NCBI RefSeq assembly: GCF_014762705.1
Contig: NZ_JABURL010000094.1
Coordinates: 1 to 64,000, forward strand
Length of the DNA: 64,000 nucleotides
DNA from: Cyclobacterium sp.
Lineage (GTDB): Bacteria > Bacteroidota > Bacteroidia > Cytophagales > Cyclobacteriaceae
Direction: 5' to 3'
A program made the translations under genes and the position numbers. The first letter of the stretch is position 1, and each line of letters begins with the position of its first letter. Positions 9,248 to 17,844 of the stretch are shown here, piece after piece. The notes under the pieces are model-generated. The model saw only the letters and a program-made list of their open reading frames with translations, was not told the DNA's origin and ran no database searches.

Positions 9248-10090
9248 TTAAAAGTTTTTTTCAATAAATGCCTTTAGTTTTAAAGAGGAGTCCAACAGGT
9301 TAAGCCCAATCCAACCATGGCCTTCATTGGGATAAAAATGAAATTCATGGGTTACCTGCAGTTCTTGCAGCCGTTCTTTGAGGGAAATTCCCTGACTATT
9401 TGGGATAAGGGGATCCTTCCCCCCATAAAAAAGGATGGTTGGGGGAGCTTTGTCCTGCAGCTGAAACAGGGGACTTGCCGCCCGGAGCATTTCTTCATCC
9501 GCACCAAACACATCCAGCATTTCTTTGAGTTCTGAGTTTTGGGTATTCAGATAGGCTTCGTCCAGCAGGTTTGTAGGGCCCACAATGCTGCAAACCATTT
9601 GCACTTGCTCCTTTACATCTCGGGTATAACTCCATAGAAGGGCCAAATGCCCTCCTGCACTAGCTCCTACAAAGCCTACCTTTTCTCCAATCTGGTAATC
9701 GTCCCGGTTACTTTCCAAATGGCTTATCACCGAAGTAATATCCTCCAGCTGCATGGGGTAAGGCGAATGGTTTTGATCCGCCAACCTGTAGTTCATATTC
9801 ACCACAGCATAACCTGGCAATTGATCCCGCAAAAAGTCCTTGAAAGGATTCATATCGGATTTATTTCCTTCCATCCATCCTCCACCATGGAGTAACAGGA
9901 TGGTGGGGGTATTTTCATTTCTATTTGCAGGCAAATAAATGTCATACACCTGCCGCTCATGTTCACCATAAGCCACATTAGAAATGGATTTAAATTCAAG
10001 GTTTATTTGTTGCTGTGGTCCATCTTCCTGTGGGATACATGAGGCCAAAATCAAATTGAACCAAAGAAAAAAATATTTGAGATGCTTCAT
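9248..10090 (-). CDS. Alpha/beta hydrolase lipoprotein (esterase/lipase-like)
   Basis: The 280-residue protein starts with a lipoprotein signal (LILASC, lipid-modified Cys18). The hydrolase core has the oxyanion-hole motif HGGGW (68-72), the nucleophile elbow GASAGG with Ser144, an acid in GGKDPLIP (Asp226) and His258 in NEGHGW. The HGGGW type belongs to the BD-FAE/hormone-sensitive-lipase-like carboxylesterases that act on acylated small molecules or sugar esters. The gene stands alone, and AT-rich sequence follows its start, so an independent promoter is likely. Confidence 0.85.
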   Translation of the reverse strand: MKHLKYFFLWFNLILASCIPQEDGPQQQINLEFKSISNVAYGEHERQVYDIYLPANRNENTPTILLLHGGGWMEGNKSDMNPFKDFLRDQLPGYAVVNMNYRLADQNHSPYPMQLEDITSVISHLESNRDDYQIGEKVGFVGASAGGHLALLWSYTRDVKEQVQMVCSIVGPTNLLDEAYLNTQNSELKEMLDVFGADEEMLRAASPLFQLQDKAPPTILFYGGKDPLIPNSQGISLKERLQELQVTHEFHFYPNEGHGWIGLNLLDSSLKLKAFIEKNF

Positions 10091-10374
10091 TCCCTGTTAT
10101 AATTTTATTGAACAAAAATTAAATAATCCGGGAATTTAAAAATTATATTTTATCATTTTAAGAAAAATAAAAGATAAATTTTTATATGCATCATTTTACC
10201 TCTGATGTCAGCGAAAAAGCTTTTGATGCTAAAGATTTTCAAAAGGATTTATAATCCTACTTTCGGAAACATACCACCCCTTTTTCAAAGAAAGAACCTA
10301 TCCGGCTTGGATTTCTTATAAAATTAAAACCAAATTCACGGGACTATTGATAATGACCCTAAAAAAAGCAATTA

Positions 10375-11445
10375 TCAGGGTGACCTAAAACCCGGAGACC
10401 AGGCCTGAATGACCTGGTGGACAAATGCCAATTTTAGTTTTACCTCTGGATTGATCACAAAGGGATAGCTATCCTGTAGCCCCATACTTCGGTTCAAACT
10501 ATTTAATGCCAGAGAAAGTGGAATCCATTGATCAATTATTTGTTCAAAATCCGTACAGCAGTAAGCGTCTTTGGTAATTGAACTGGACATTATAGGCACA
10601 TCCTTAGGAAGTCTGGGAGCTAAAGTCAATCCAAATGAGTAGGCTGTCTCCAAAGTATCTACTATATGGAGGTAGTGAGCCCAGGTTTCTGCCCAATCTT
10701 CCCATGGATGAGAACTTGCATAGGCGGAAATATAATTTTCCTGCCAACCATTTGAACCAGATCTTTGATAATGGTTTTCAAGGGCTTGTTGATAAGAGGT
10801 CCTTTCATCTCCAAACAAACCCCTGAAATCAGACAAATTATCCGATCCTGCAATCAAAATATCCCAAAAATAATGACCAATTTCATGTCGGAAATGACCT
10901 AAAACCGTGCGGTAAACTTCATCCATTTGTTTTTTGGCCATTGCTCTTTCCACATCATCTGCCTCTGCAATATTCATGGTGATGATGCCAGAGGCATGGC
11001 CTGTCATTACCGGTTCATATTCTCCTGCAGCCTTAAATTCAAATCCCAGACCTCTCACAGGGTTCAGTTCCTTTGAACTAAAGGGCAGATTCCACCGCAA
11101 AATTGCATACAACAACCTGTGTTTGGCATTTTCTATGGTCTGCCATCTTTTTTTGTAGGCTGGGTTTGAAAGATCCGGAATGATCTGGTTGAGAACACAA
11201 GCCTTGCAATAGCGGTCAGTGGAAGCCATAGGGATCAACCAATTGCAACCTTCATGTTGTCGATTCAGGCAATAACGAAAAGGATTACCTGCTGAATCAA
11301 TCAACGAAGCATCGCTTCCCTGTTCGAAAAGGGCCATCAAATCCAATTTTTCGGGATCAAATCCCAACAGCGTACTGCAATGGCTGCATTTTGTGTTCTC
11401 AAAATAAGCGGGCTGAAGGCAATGCTTGCATTGGAAAAGTTTCAT
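10375..11445 (-). CDS. Putative zinc-binding metallopeptidase (COG4307-like)
   Basis: The start chosen is the ATG at 11443-11445 (an upstream ATG at 11484 adds 13 unlikely residues), because the protein then begins MKLFQCKHC. The N-terminus has CKHC and CSHC pairs forming a zinc ribbon, followed by further cysteines (YCLN...GC, CKAC). A zincin motif HEIGH appears in the middle with a downstream DWAETWAHYLHI that may offer the third ligand. The family is annotated as zinc-binding peptidase, but substrates are unknown. No signal peptide is present, so it is cytosolic. It shows no operon partner except a possible link to the upstream Uma2 gene. Confidence 0.8.
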   Translation of the reverse strand: MKLFQCKHCLQPAYFENTKCSHCSTLLGFDPEKLDLMALFEQGSDASLIDSAGNPFRYCLNRQHEGCNWLIPMASTDRYCKACVLNQIIPDLSNPAYKKRWQTIENAKHRLLYAILRWNLPFSSKELNPVRGLGFEFKAAGEYEPVMTGHASGIITMNIAEADDVERAMAKKQMDEVYRTVLGHFRHEIGHYFWDILIAGSDNLSDFRGLFGDERTSYQQALENHYQRSGSNGWQENYISAYASSHPWEDWAETWAHYLHIVDTLETAYSFGLTLAPRLPKDVPIMSSSITKDAYCCTDFEQIIDQWIPLSLALNSLNRSMGLQDSYPFVINPEVKLKLAFVHQVIQAWSPGFRSP

Positions 11446-11781
11446 GGTTCTAGTTTGATATAACACAAGCAATTTTTGAACCACAAATATTATATTTTTA
11501 AAAGGATGCGCAGCAAATAAATTGAGTTCTTCCGAAATCCTTAAGCCATTACGTATAGAGAAGGCAGTACCTCCAACCAGATAAAAACTTTCAATTCAGA
11601 AATAGCCTGAAGCACATCAGGCTAAAAAACGCCCCCAATTAATCAATCGGGCCTGGCATCATCCCCCCGATTTGAAAAATCCACCTCCTCAAAGAAATAT
11701 TCGAATACCCGTTTTTGATTCAAGTAAAGTTCTACATGATTGTGGGACTCCTCAGTCATGGTTAGGAACTCAATTGTTTCT
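11446..11781. other. Intergenic region with a small hairpin and a possible 38-codon frame
   Basis: Between the Uma2 gene and the peptidase gene there is a hairpin AGCCTGA/TCAGGCT (11604-11623, 7-bp stem, 6-base loop). A short minus-strand frame (11643-11759) is listed separately. Nothing else was recognised. Confidence 0.4.
11643..11759 (-). CDS. Possible short protein or gene fragment (38 residues)
   Basis: A minus-strand ATG at 11757-11759, 22 bases after the Uma2 stop, opens a 38-residue frame rich in Glu, Asp, Phe and Tyr (begins MTEESHNHVELYLNQ). It could be a small acidic protein co-transcribed with the Uma2 gene, or a leftover of a degraded gene. I recognise no family, and codon-level support is weak. 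Confidence 0.2.
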   Translation of the reverse strand: MTEESHNHVELYLNQKRVFEYFFEEVDFSNRGDDARPD

Positions 11782-12351
11782 TTAGCTCAAAATTAGCAGC
11801 TCTTTTACGGCGAATTTTCTACCCATTACGCTGAGCTCATCACCGGGTCGAAAAACCCGTGTTTCTGTATAGGCATCACCTTGGGGTTTCGAAAAATATT
11901 CAATTTGATTCGTATCCAGATCAATTATCCACAATTCCGGAATACCATGTGTAGCGTAAAGCGGAGCTTTTACTTCCCAGTCAAACCTGATGGAAGAACC
12001 GGCAACCTCAATGAGTACAAATACATCGGCAGGTCCGGGATGTGCCGATGTATAATAATCCGACCTAAATTTTAGTAGGGAAATATCCGGCTCAGGCTCA
12101 TTGTCATAATCTATTCTAATTGGATTTTGAACTCTAACAGTAGCTTCTCCATCCATAAGCTTATTCATTACCTTTGCGCAATAATCAACTATTGCTGCAT
12201 GCCTGCTTCCTATTGGGCTCATTTTAAATATCTCACCGTTTATAAGTTCTACACGGTCTTCAGGCTTTAGAATCCCTACTTCGGCCATTTTATAATATTC
12301 ATCCACATTGATCAAACGTTTCACTACTTCAGTTGCCATGATATTCAACAA
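11782..12351 (-). CDS. Uma2 family (DUF820) putative endonuclease
   Basis: The 189-residue protein has the Uma2 layout: an N-terminal region ending in VELINGEIFKMSP, then EPDISLLK, the VFVLIEVAGSS strand, and GIPELWIIDLDTNQIEYF. The acidic residues in PDI and IEV form the PD-(D/E)XK-like site. Translation may start at Met5 (12339) rather than the first ATG. Uma2 proteins are abundant in Bacteroidota and cyanobacteria, and their function is not established. It is the most divergent of three copies in this window (others at 13648-14259 and 47827-48453). Confidence 0.8.
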   Translation of the reverse strand: MLNIMATEVVKRLINVDEYYKMAEVGILKPEDRVELINGEIFKMSPIGSRHAAIVDYCAKVMNKLMDGEATVRVQNPIRIDYDNEPEPDISLLKFRSDYYTSAHPGPADVFVLIEVAGSSIRFDWEVKAPLYATHGIPELWIIDLDTNQIEYFSKPQGDAYTETRVFRPGDELSVMGRKFAVKELLILS

Positions 12352-12543
12352 TTTACCTTACTAAAGTTAGCCAATTAATCGGCTAATAACAACAGTCTAA
12401 ATTCCCAGTCAGGAAATTCTGCACATAAACAAGCTCCCATCCATCACGAAATCGGATTGGGGATCATGGTCCGGTTTGCATGACTGACCGGAATAATATA
12501 GATTTTTATTGTATAAAGAATTTTTGCAGACTTTTTGCCTTTT

Positions 12544-13398
12544 TTAATACGTTAAACCCTGCAAAAATTCAATGGACCTGGGCACCTGCTTGTAATAAAC
12601 CGGACTCTCGTCCTCTATGTAATAATGTTCAATACCCGCTTCCTTTGCCGCTTTCAGGATAGCTGGAAGATCCAGTTGGCCTGTGCCCAATACTACGTCG
12701 TTTTCCTTGGGAGTACCGCCGGACATGTTTCCTTCGACTCCTTTTTTAAGGTCTTTCAGGTGCATTAACCTAAACCTATCAGGATATTTATTGATCAATG
12801 CGGCAGGATCCTCTCCGGGGAAAAAGGTCCAGAGGATATCTATTTCATAGCTTACATATTCCGGATTGGTCTCCTCCATCATGTAATCGAAGAGAGTTCC
12901 GTTTTCATGGGGATAAAATTCGTACCCATGGTTGTGGTAACAAAAGGTGAGGTTATGCTCCTCCTTTAGGATTTTTCCTGCCTTATTAAAATCGGCAATG
13001 GCTTTCTTGGCATCTGCAAGGTCAAAAGGGGCCTCATGAGGAATCCAGGCCACCCTTACAAATTTTGCGCCCAGGGTTTTGGCATTTGCTGCCACTTCCT
13101 GGGTTTTATTGACCAAATCAGGATAACCCACGCCAAAGGAAGAGCAAAACATACCCCTTTCATCGAGCAGTTTTCGTATTTCTGCTGCCGTGGTCCCAAA
13201 CAGGTTGGAGAATTCCATGTCCTTGATGCCCATGGCCTGCAGGGTATCCAGGGTGGCGGCCACGTCTTTGGAGAAGCTATCCCGGTAAGTATAGGAAACC
13301 ATACCGGGCATTTCTTCGAAAATGGGCCGGTTGCCCTGAGCGAGGAGGCTATCCATGCTTATAAGCAGGAAAATTACAAAGGGGATTAATTTTTTCAT
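12544..13398 (-). CDS. Periplasmic sugar phosphate isomerase/epimerase-like TIM barrel
   Basis: The 284-residue protein starts with a signal peptide (hydrophobic stretch ending SLLAQG) and continues as an AP endonuclease 2/xylose isomerase-like TIM barrel. Visible metal-binding strand ends include FCYHNHGYEF, YEIDILW, MHLKDLK and HYYIEDES. Such exported members act on free sugars or keto-sugars rather than phosphates in Bacteroidota catabolic clusters. It precedes no tight operon partner, but a second, related protein lies at 14653-15645. The exact reaction cannot be told from sequence. Confidence 0.85.
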   Translation of the reverse strand: MKKLIPFVIFLLISMDSLLAQGNRPIFEEMPGMVSYTYRDSFSKDVAATLDTLQAMGIKDMEFSNLFGTTAAEIRKLLDERGMFCSSFGVGYPDLVNKTQEVAANAKTLGAKFVRVAWIPHEAPFDLADAKKAIADFNKAGKILKEEHNLTFCYHNHGYEFYPHENGTLFDYMMEETNPEYVSYEIDILWTFFPGEDPAALINKYPDRFRLMHLKDLKKGVEGNMSGGTPKENDVVLGTGQLDLPAILKAAKEAGIEHYYIEDESPVYYKQVPRSIEFLQGLTY

Positions 13399-13647
13399 TT
13401 TTTTAGGTCAATTTGGTTTAGGCTATCTGGACTACAATTTAGTTGATTTATTCAAATATGGCCAAAAAAATTAAAAACTGATTCGTATTAATCGCTAAGC
13501 CAAAAATTTGTTCAGGAAAAATCGGGGCCTTACTGATTTAAAATTTACCATCCTATCGAATTAAATTTCGAATGATTCGTTGAGATACTTTGGAGGATAG
13601 ATTCCGAACCGCTTTCCAACAAGTCATTTTTTGCGGTATTCATTACA

Positions 13648-14259
13648 TTAGTCCAAATCCTTAAAAACATATTCCAAATCCAACTGGAATCCGGAAATGC
13701 TTTTGGACGCAATAACATCCCCCGATGTAAAAAGTCTCGATGGGACATATTTCCCTTCCACCAGGGTGTAGGTCATAACGGTCTGCTCGTCCGGGTGAAT
13801 GATCCAATACTCGCCCACACCGCTTTCTTCATAGACTTCATATTTGTTTTTCAGCTCCTTTTTATTGCTGCCTGGCGAAAGAATCTCAATAATCAAATCC
13901 GGAGCACCTATACATCCCAACTGATCCAGTTTGCTTTTGTCACATATCACGCAGATATCCGGCTGGACAACTGTATCAATGTCCTCATTCCTTTTGGATT
14001 TTACAGGCAACCGTACATCGAAGGGTGCTTCATAGACCTCGCAGTGTCGTTCCTCCAGAAAATTAAAAATTTTAGCGAAAACTTTACCAGAAATTTTCTG
14101 GTGGATTCTCCTGGGTGCAGCCGCTGCCTGCCGAAACACCTTGCCTTTGATCAACTCCACCATTTCATCCATCTGCCATTCAAGGTAATCGGAATAGGAA
14201 TACCTTCCGTATTCGGTAAAAGGCTCGTTAACCTTGTTTCCGGCTTTTTTCTGCTTCAT
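13648..14259 (-). CDS. Uma2 family (DUF820) putative endonuclease, fused in frame to a sigma relic upstream
   Basis: The chosen start is the ATG at 14257-14259 (MKQKKAG), because from there the 203 residues align along their whole length with the complete Uma2 protein at 47827-48453: shared segments include EMVELIKGKVF, APFDVRLPVKSK, VVQPDICV, GCIGAPDL and KYEVYE. The frame is open for a further 121 codons upstream, but these come from a sigma-factor relic. The PD/E residues of the nuclease-like site are kept. A promoter of its own is not obvious, so expression may rely on readthrough from the sugar isomerase gene upstream. Confidence 0.8.
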   Translation of the reverse strand: MKQKKAGNKVNEPFTEYGRYSYSDYLEWQMDEMVELIKGKVFRQAAAAPRRIHQKISGKVFAKIFNFLEERHCEVYEAPFDVRLPVKSKRNEDIDTVVQPDICVICDKSKLDQLGCIGAPDLIIEILSPGSNKKELKNKYEVYEESGVGEYWIIHPDEQTVMTYTLVEGKYVPSRLFTSGDVIASKSISGFQLDLEYVFKDLD

Positions 14260-14370
14260 TATACTAATATAATGGAATTGGATATAATTACCCAAGAGGC
14301 AGTGTATTGCCGCTAATTGTCCTAAGTAAAAAATACTATTCTTACAATAATAGAAAATATAAAAAATCCA

Positions 14371-14652
14371 TTTTTCAGGATCATTTTGATCCATCAGGAG
14401 GTAATCTTGTAAATCATCAACAAGTACTTTTCCGGAATCCCGCTTTTTATTGGTTTTTAAATAAATCAGGCACTCGTGTTTCACCATTTTAAGAAGGTAG
14501 CCTTCCAAATTCTGAATAGCCATCAGGGATTCTTTCTTGCGCAGTAATTTGAGAAAAACCTGGCCTACCACTTCTTCCGCCTGATCAAACCTGAGGACAA
14601 AAAGCAGGGCCAGCCTGATCAACCGTGTATGGTAATGATCAAAAAATTTAAA
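14371..14652 (-). pseudogene. ECF sigma factor fragment (region 2 only)
   Basis: The frame directly after the stop of the isomerase gene (14653) reads FDHYHTRLIRLALLFV, then FDQAEEVVGQVFLKLLRKK and LEGYLLKMVKHECLIYLKTNKKR. This is sigma-70 region 2 of an ECF factor: the AEEVVGQVF helix is the core-binding signature. The first 15-20 residues of region 2 and the whole of region 4 are missing, and the relic reads in frame into the Uma2 gene. It therefore cannot be a working sigma factor. The break points suggest loss by illegitimate recombination. Confidence 0.75.
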
Positions 14653-15645
14653 TCATTCAAACTGCTTTACATAATCCAGAAATTTTTTGGCGGTGGCATC
14701 CAGGTTTTCAATCGTGCCACCACCTTCCAGCACTTCGCACATTTCATAGACCAGGTAGCCCTGGTAGCCGATTTCTTTCAGGGCTCCGATAAAATTCTCA
14801 TAATCAATAATCCCCTCCCCCATGGCCGTAGCCCGCATAACAGGTTTATCGGATTGATAGTTGGTAAGCGCATGTACGTACTGGTACCTGGGTAGCGGCC
14901 TATAATCTGCCAAAATGGTATTTGCCAGGAAAGGCTTCATCTTCAATACGGAATTTCTGATTTCCTCCTTGCTCAGTCCTTCCAAAGTGGGAGACCAGGC
15001 ATCCCAGCCCGACATGACGTTGGGCATGTTAATTTCTTTCAAAAGCCAGTGCATGGCATCATGGTGAATGGCGATATCATGGTGATTTTGGACCACCAAG
15101 GTCACCCCATACTTCTGTGCCTCTTTGGCGGCAAGGGTGATTCCTTCCACTACCATGGCATACTGTTTATCATAGGGAATACCCGGCCTTTCATAGCCAG
15201 TAAAGATGCGGATCATTTTTGTACCCAGATCACCGGCCAGTTCCGCCAGTTGCCCGATATAGGCTGCCTGTATCTCGCTATGGGGTATTCCGGGCTTGTC
15301 CATGCCTGCGGTAAAATCCGAATATCCTGCAAGTCCTACCAGAGTTAAATCCAGCTCCGCTATCCTACTTTTTAGTTGTGTGCGCGCTTCTTTATCGTAA
15401 TCCAAAATAGAAAGATGTGGGGCTTTTGCCATGAGCATTACACCATCATATCCCAATTCACTGGCTTTGACTAAAAATTCATCCACTGAAAGTACGGCTT
15501 GTCCGCGCCACAGGCCGGAATAGCCAATGGAATGCAGGCAGGTTTTCACTTTAAAATCAGCCGAATCGCCCGTAGGTAAAGCCTGTGTAAACGCCTTGCC
15601 GACAGTAAGCAAGAAAATTATACCGATGAATACGTAATTTTTCAT
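14653..15645 (-). CDS. Periplasmic sugar phosphate isomerase/epimerase-like TIM barrel
   Basis: The 330-residue protein has a signal peptide (hydrophobic stretch ending GKAFTQ) and a xylose isomerase-like TIM barrel, with strand ends such as LVVQNHHDI, NVMSGWDAW, ILADYRP and GYLVYEMCE. It starts 11 bases after the stop of the Gfo/Idh oxidoreductase gene, so the two form an operon, a frequent pairing in Bacteroidota for oxidation and isomerisation of sugars such as 3-keto derivatives (inference). It is distinct in sequence from the other isomerase at 12544-13398. Confidence 0.87.
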   Translation of the reverse strand: MKNYVFIGIIFLLTVGKAFTQALPTGDSADFKVKTCLHSIGYSGLWRGQAVLSVDEFLVKASELGYDGVMLMAKAPHLSILDYDKEARTQLKSRIAELDLTLVGLAGYSDFTAGMDKPGIPHSEIQAAYIGQLAELAGDLGTKMIRIFTGYERPGIPYDKQYAMVVEGITLAAKEAQKYGVTLVVQNHHDIAIHHDAMHWLLKEINMPNVMSGWDAWSPTLEGLSKEEIRNSVLKMKPFLANTILADYRPLPRYQYVHALTNYQSDKPVMRATAMGEGIIDYENFIGALKEIGYQGYLVYEMCEVLEGGGTIENLDATAKKFLDYVKQFE

Positions 15646-15656
15646 AGTGGGTAAAA

Positions 15657-17066
15657 TTAAAGTTTTGCAGGAAAGGAAAATGGTTCTCTGTATATCTTGG
15701 ACAGGTAAGTATCAGCTTCTGCATCGTTGGCAAATTGCTCCCTATCTCCCAGAAATCTCAATTCACGCTTCACCCGGTAGGAAATATTCGCCAGTAGTGG
15801 CAATGCGGAGGAATAAAACCCTTCCTGCATGGTGCACTGAAGCTGGTTTTGGTCTCCGGACCGGATGGCCTCCAGGAAGTTGGAAAACAAGCTGGCTTCC
15901 TGGGCTGAATCACCTACTTCAGAGCCCGCAAAAGGTTCGGTCTCCCGTTGGCGAAACGCCCTCCAGGTGTTGCCTGAAATTTCCAACCATCCATTCGAGC
16001 CATAAAATAGGTTGCCCACTTCCTTGCCATCGCTTCCTTCATAGTTGGTATATCTTCCCCTGGCTTCATATTCCAGCAAGGTGCCATCGGCATAGGTAAA
16101 GGATGCCGTTTGGATATTTGGCGTTTCCTGCATGGATCGATCATGCCCATAGGTCTCCACATCCCCATAGACCATGGTCCCCGGAGTACAGTTGTTTGGC
16201 CTGCAATCATCCTCGTTGAAACCATAAATTCCTCCTCTGGAATAAACCCTTTCCGGATGTTCGTACTTTTGAAGTCCCCAGCGGGCGATGTCTAATTGGT
16301 GGGTACCAGTATTGCCAGAATCCCCATTGCCCGTATCCCAGTACCAGTGCCAGTTGTAATGACTCCGCTTCTCATTATAGGGTCGGTAAGGAGCCGGACC
16401 CAACCATTGGTCGTAGTGGAAAGCTGGCGGTGGATCACTGTCTTTTGCCGTACCGTATGAGTTGCGCAGCTTGTAGGTAAGAGCGCGGGCCATGTACACC
16501 TTTCCTATTTCGCCTTCATGAAGAAATTGGATGGCATCCCTAACATTTGTATACGCGCGATTGGTCAATCCAACCTGTACCGTCAATCCACTCTTTTGAG
16601 CTGCCTCCACCATTTTCCTGCCTTCCCAAATCGTATGTGAGGCCGGTTTTTCCACATAAACATGTTTCCCTGCCTGACAAGCCCAAACCGTGGCCAGGGC
16701 ATGCCAGTGATTGGGTGTAGCCATGGAAACGGCATCGATTTCTTTGTTTTCCAGCACTTTCCGTATATCCCATTCCAGCTCAGGTTTGATACCCGTTTTA
16801 TCAAATACTATTTTCGATTTGGCATCAAAAAGTGCTTCATCGGTGTCGCAAAGCACTTTTAAAGCCACATTATGACTGTCCTTCAGCCTGCAATAATTAT
16901 TGATGTGGACGGTCCCCTGGTTCCGGATGCCAATTTGGGCGAGGTGGATACGATCATTAGAACCTATAATAGAGGCATAACTTTTGGCACTGAATCCCAA
17001 ACCACCAACCACAATTCCTGCTGAGCTTATGGTGGTTTTTTTTAAAAATTCCCTGCGTTTTGTCAT
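15657..17066 (-). CDS. Exported Gfo/Idh/MocA family oxidoreductase
   Basis: The 469-residue protein begins with a twin-arginine-type leader (TKRREFLKKTT) followed by a hydrophobic, glycine-rich segment. The Rossmann part contains a nucleotide-binding loop (IGIRNQG), the SMATPNHWHA strand and the diagnostic EKPASH motif; the C-terminal half is the usual beta-sheet dimer/substrate domain. Export through Tat fits a protein that folds around NAD(P) before translocation, as known for glucose-fructose oxidoreductase. It is first in an operon with the sugar isomerase-like gene and is transcribed divergently from a sigma factor gene at 17269. Confidence 0.9.
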   Translation of the reverse strand: MTKRREFLKKTTISSAGIVVGGLGFSAKSYASIIGSNDRIHLAQIGIRNQGTVHINNYCRLKDSHNVALKVLCDTDEALFDAKSKIVFDKTGIKPELEWDIRKVLENKEIDAVSMATPNHWHALATVWACQAGKHVYVEKPASHTIWEGRKMVEAAQKSGLTVQVGLTNRAYTNVRDAIQFLHEGEIGKVYMARALTYKLRNSYGTAKDSDPPPAFHYDQWLGPAPYRPYNEKRSHYNWHWYWDTGNGDSGNTGTHQLDIARWGLQKYEHPERVYSRGGIYGFNEDDCRPNNCTPGTMVYGDVETYGHDRSMQETPNIQTASFTYADGTLLEYEARGRYTNYEGSDGKEVGNLFYGSNGWLEISGNTWRAFRQRETEPFAGSEVGDSAQEASLFSNFLEAIRSGDQNQLQCTMQEGFYSSALPLLANISYRVKRELRFLGDREQFANDAEADTYLSKIYREPFSFPAKL

Positions 17067-17268
17067 GATAAAATAAATTTAGCGGTGTATGATCAGGATA
17101 TTAAACATTTATTTTAAATATTTAAAATGAAAACAAATTTTTTTGGGTTCCTTGTATCTCTTAAGGGCCTTAATTCTTACCTAAATACAGAAAAGTTACT
17201 ATTGTAAGCAAAAATATTTTTATCCTGCAAACAACCCCCCTTGTCATTATTTACGTGATGTAAACAAT

Positions 17269-17844
17269 ATGAACCTGCATGAATCCCCGGAACTGAAAAA
17301 AATTATTGAGCAATGCTGCAAAGGCAAAACGAAGGCGCAATACGAGCTATTTAAATCTACCTATCCCTATGCCATGAGTATCTGCGCTCGCTTTTCATCC
17401 GGTCCCGAGGAAGCCAAAGAAATTCTCAACGACGGGTTCCTGAAAGTTTTTACGCAGATCAAGCGGTATTCACCAGATCTATCGTTTGCCGGCTGGTTAA
17501 GAAGAATCCTAATCAATACCGCCATAGATCATTATCGGAAAAATAAAAAATACAATAACCAACATGTGGAAATCGGGCAGGATGTAGACAGGCCGGATGC
17601 TGAAAGGACCTTATCCCATTTGCATGCTGAAGATATCCTTAAGTTGGTGCAATGTCTCCCTCCGGGCTACCGGATGGTTTTCACCTTACATGTCGTGGAA
17701 GCTTTCAGCCACAAAGAAATAGCCGAAAAACTTGGGATTTCAATGGGCACTTCTAAATCAAATCTCTCCAAGGCAAGGCTGAAACTTCAGCAGGCACTGA
17801 ATAATATTTCTACTTCAACGCAACAGGTATATGGAAAAGGATAA
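17269..17844 (+). CDS. ECF RNA polymerase sigma factor
   Basis: The 191-residue protein has sigma region 2 (about 25-95, with EEAKEILNDGFLKVF and FAGWLRRILINTAIDHYRK) and region 4 (about 125-180, with LPPGYRMVFTLHVVEAFSHKEIAEKLGISMGTSKS, written here only as landmarks around the helix-turn-helix). It overlaps the start of the next gene by 14 bases, which pairs it with a membrane protein that probably acts as its anti-sigma factor. It is not associated with a SusC gene, unlike the sigma factor at 43788-44387. Confidence 0.9.
   Translation: MNLHESPELKKIIEQCCKGKTKAQYELFKSTYPYAMSICARFSSGPEEAKEILNDGFLKVFTQIKRYSPDLSFAGWLRRILINTAIDHYRKNKKYNNQHVEIGQDVDRPDAERTLSHLHAEDILKLVQCLPPGYRMVFTLHVVEAFSHKEIAEKLGISMGTSKSNLSKARLKLQQALNNISTSTQQVYGKG

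Noticed and set aside
12352-12543. Short inverted repeat CCGGT/ACCGG near 12471
   Set aside because: The stem is only 5 bp with a loop of about 11 bases, which is expected by chance.
13545-13748. Minus-strand 67-codon frame
   Set aside because: It mostly overlaps the 3' end of the Uma2 gene in another frame and has no features.
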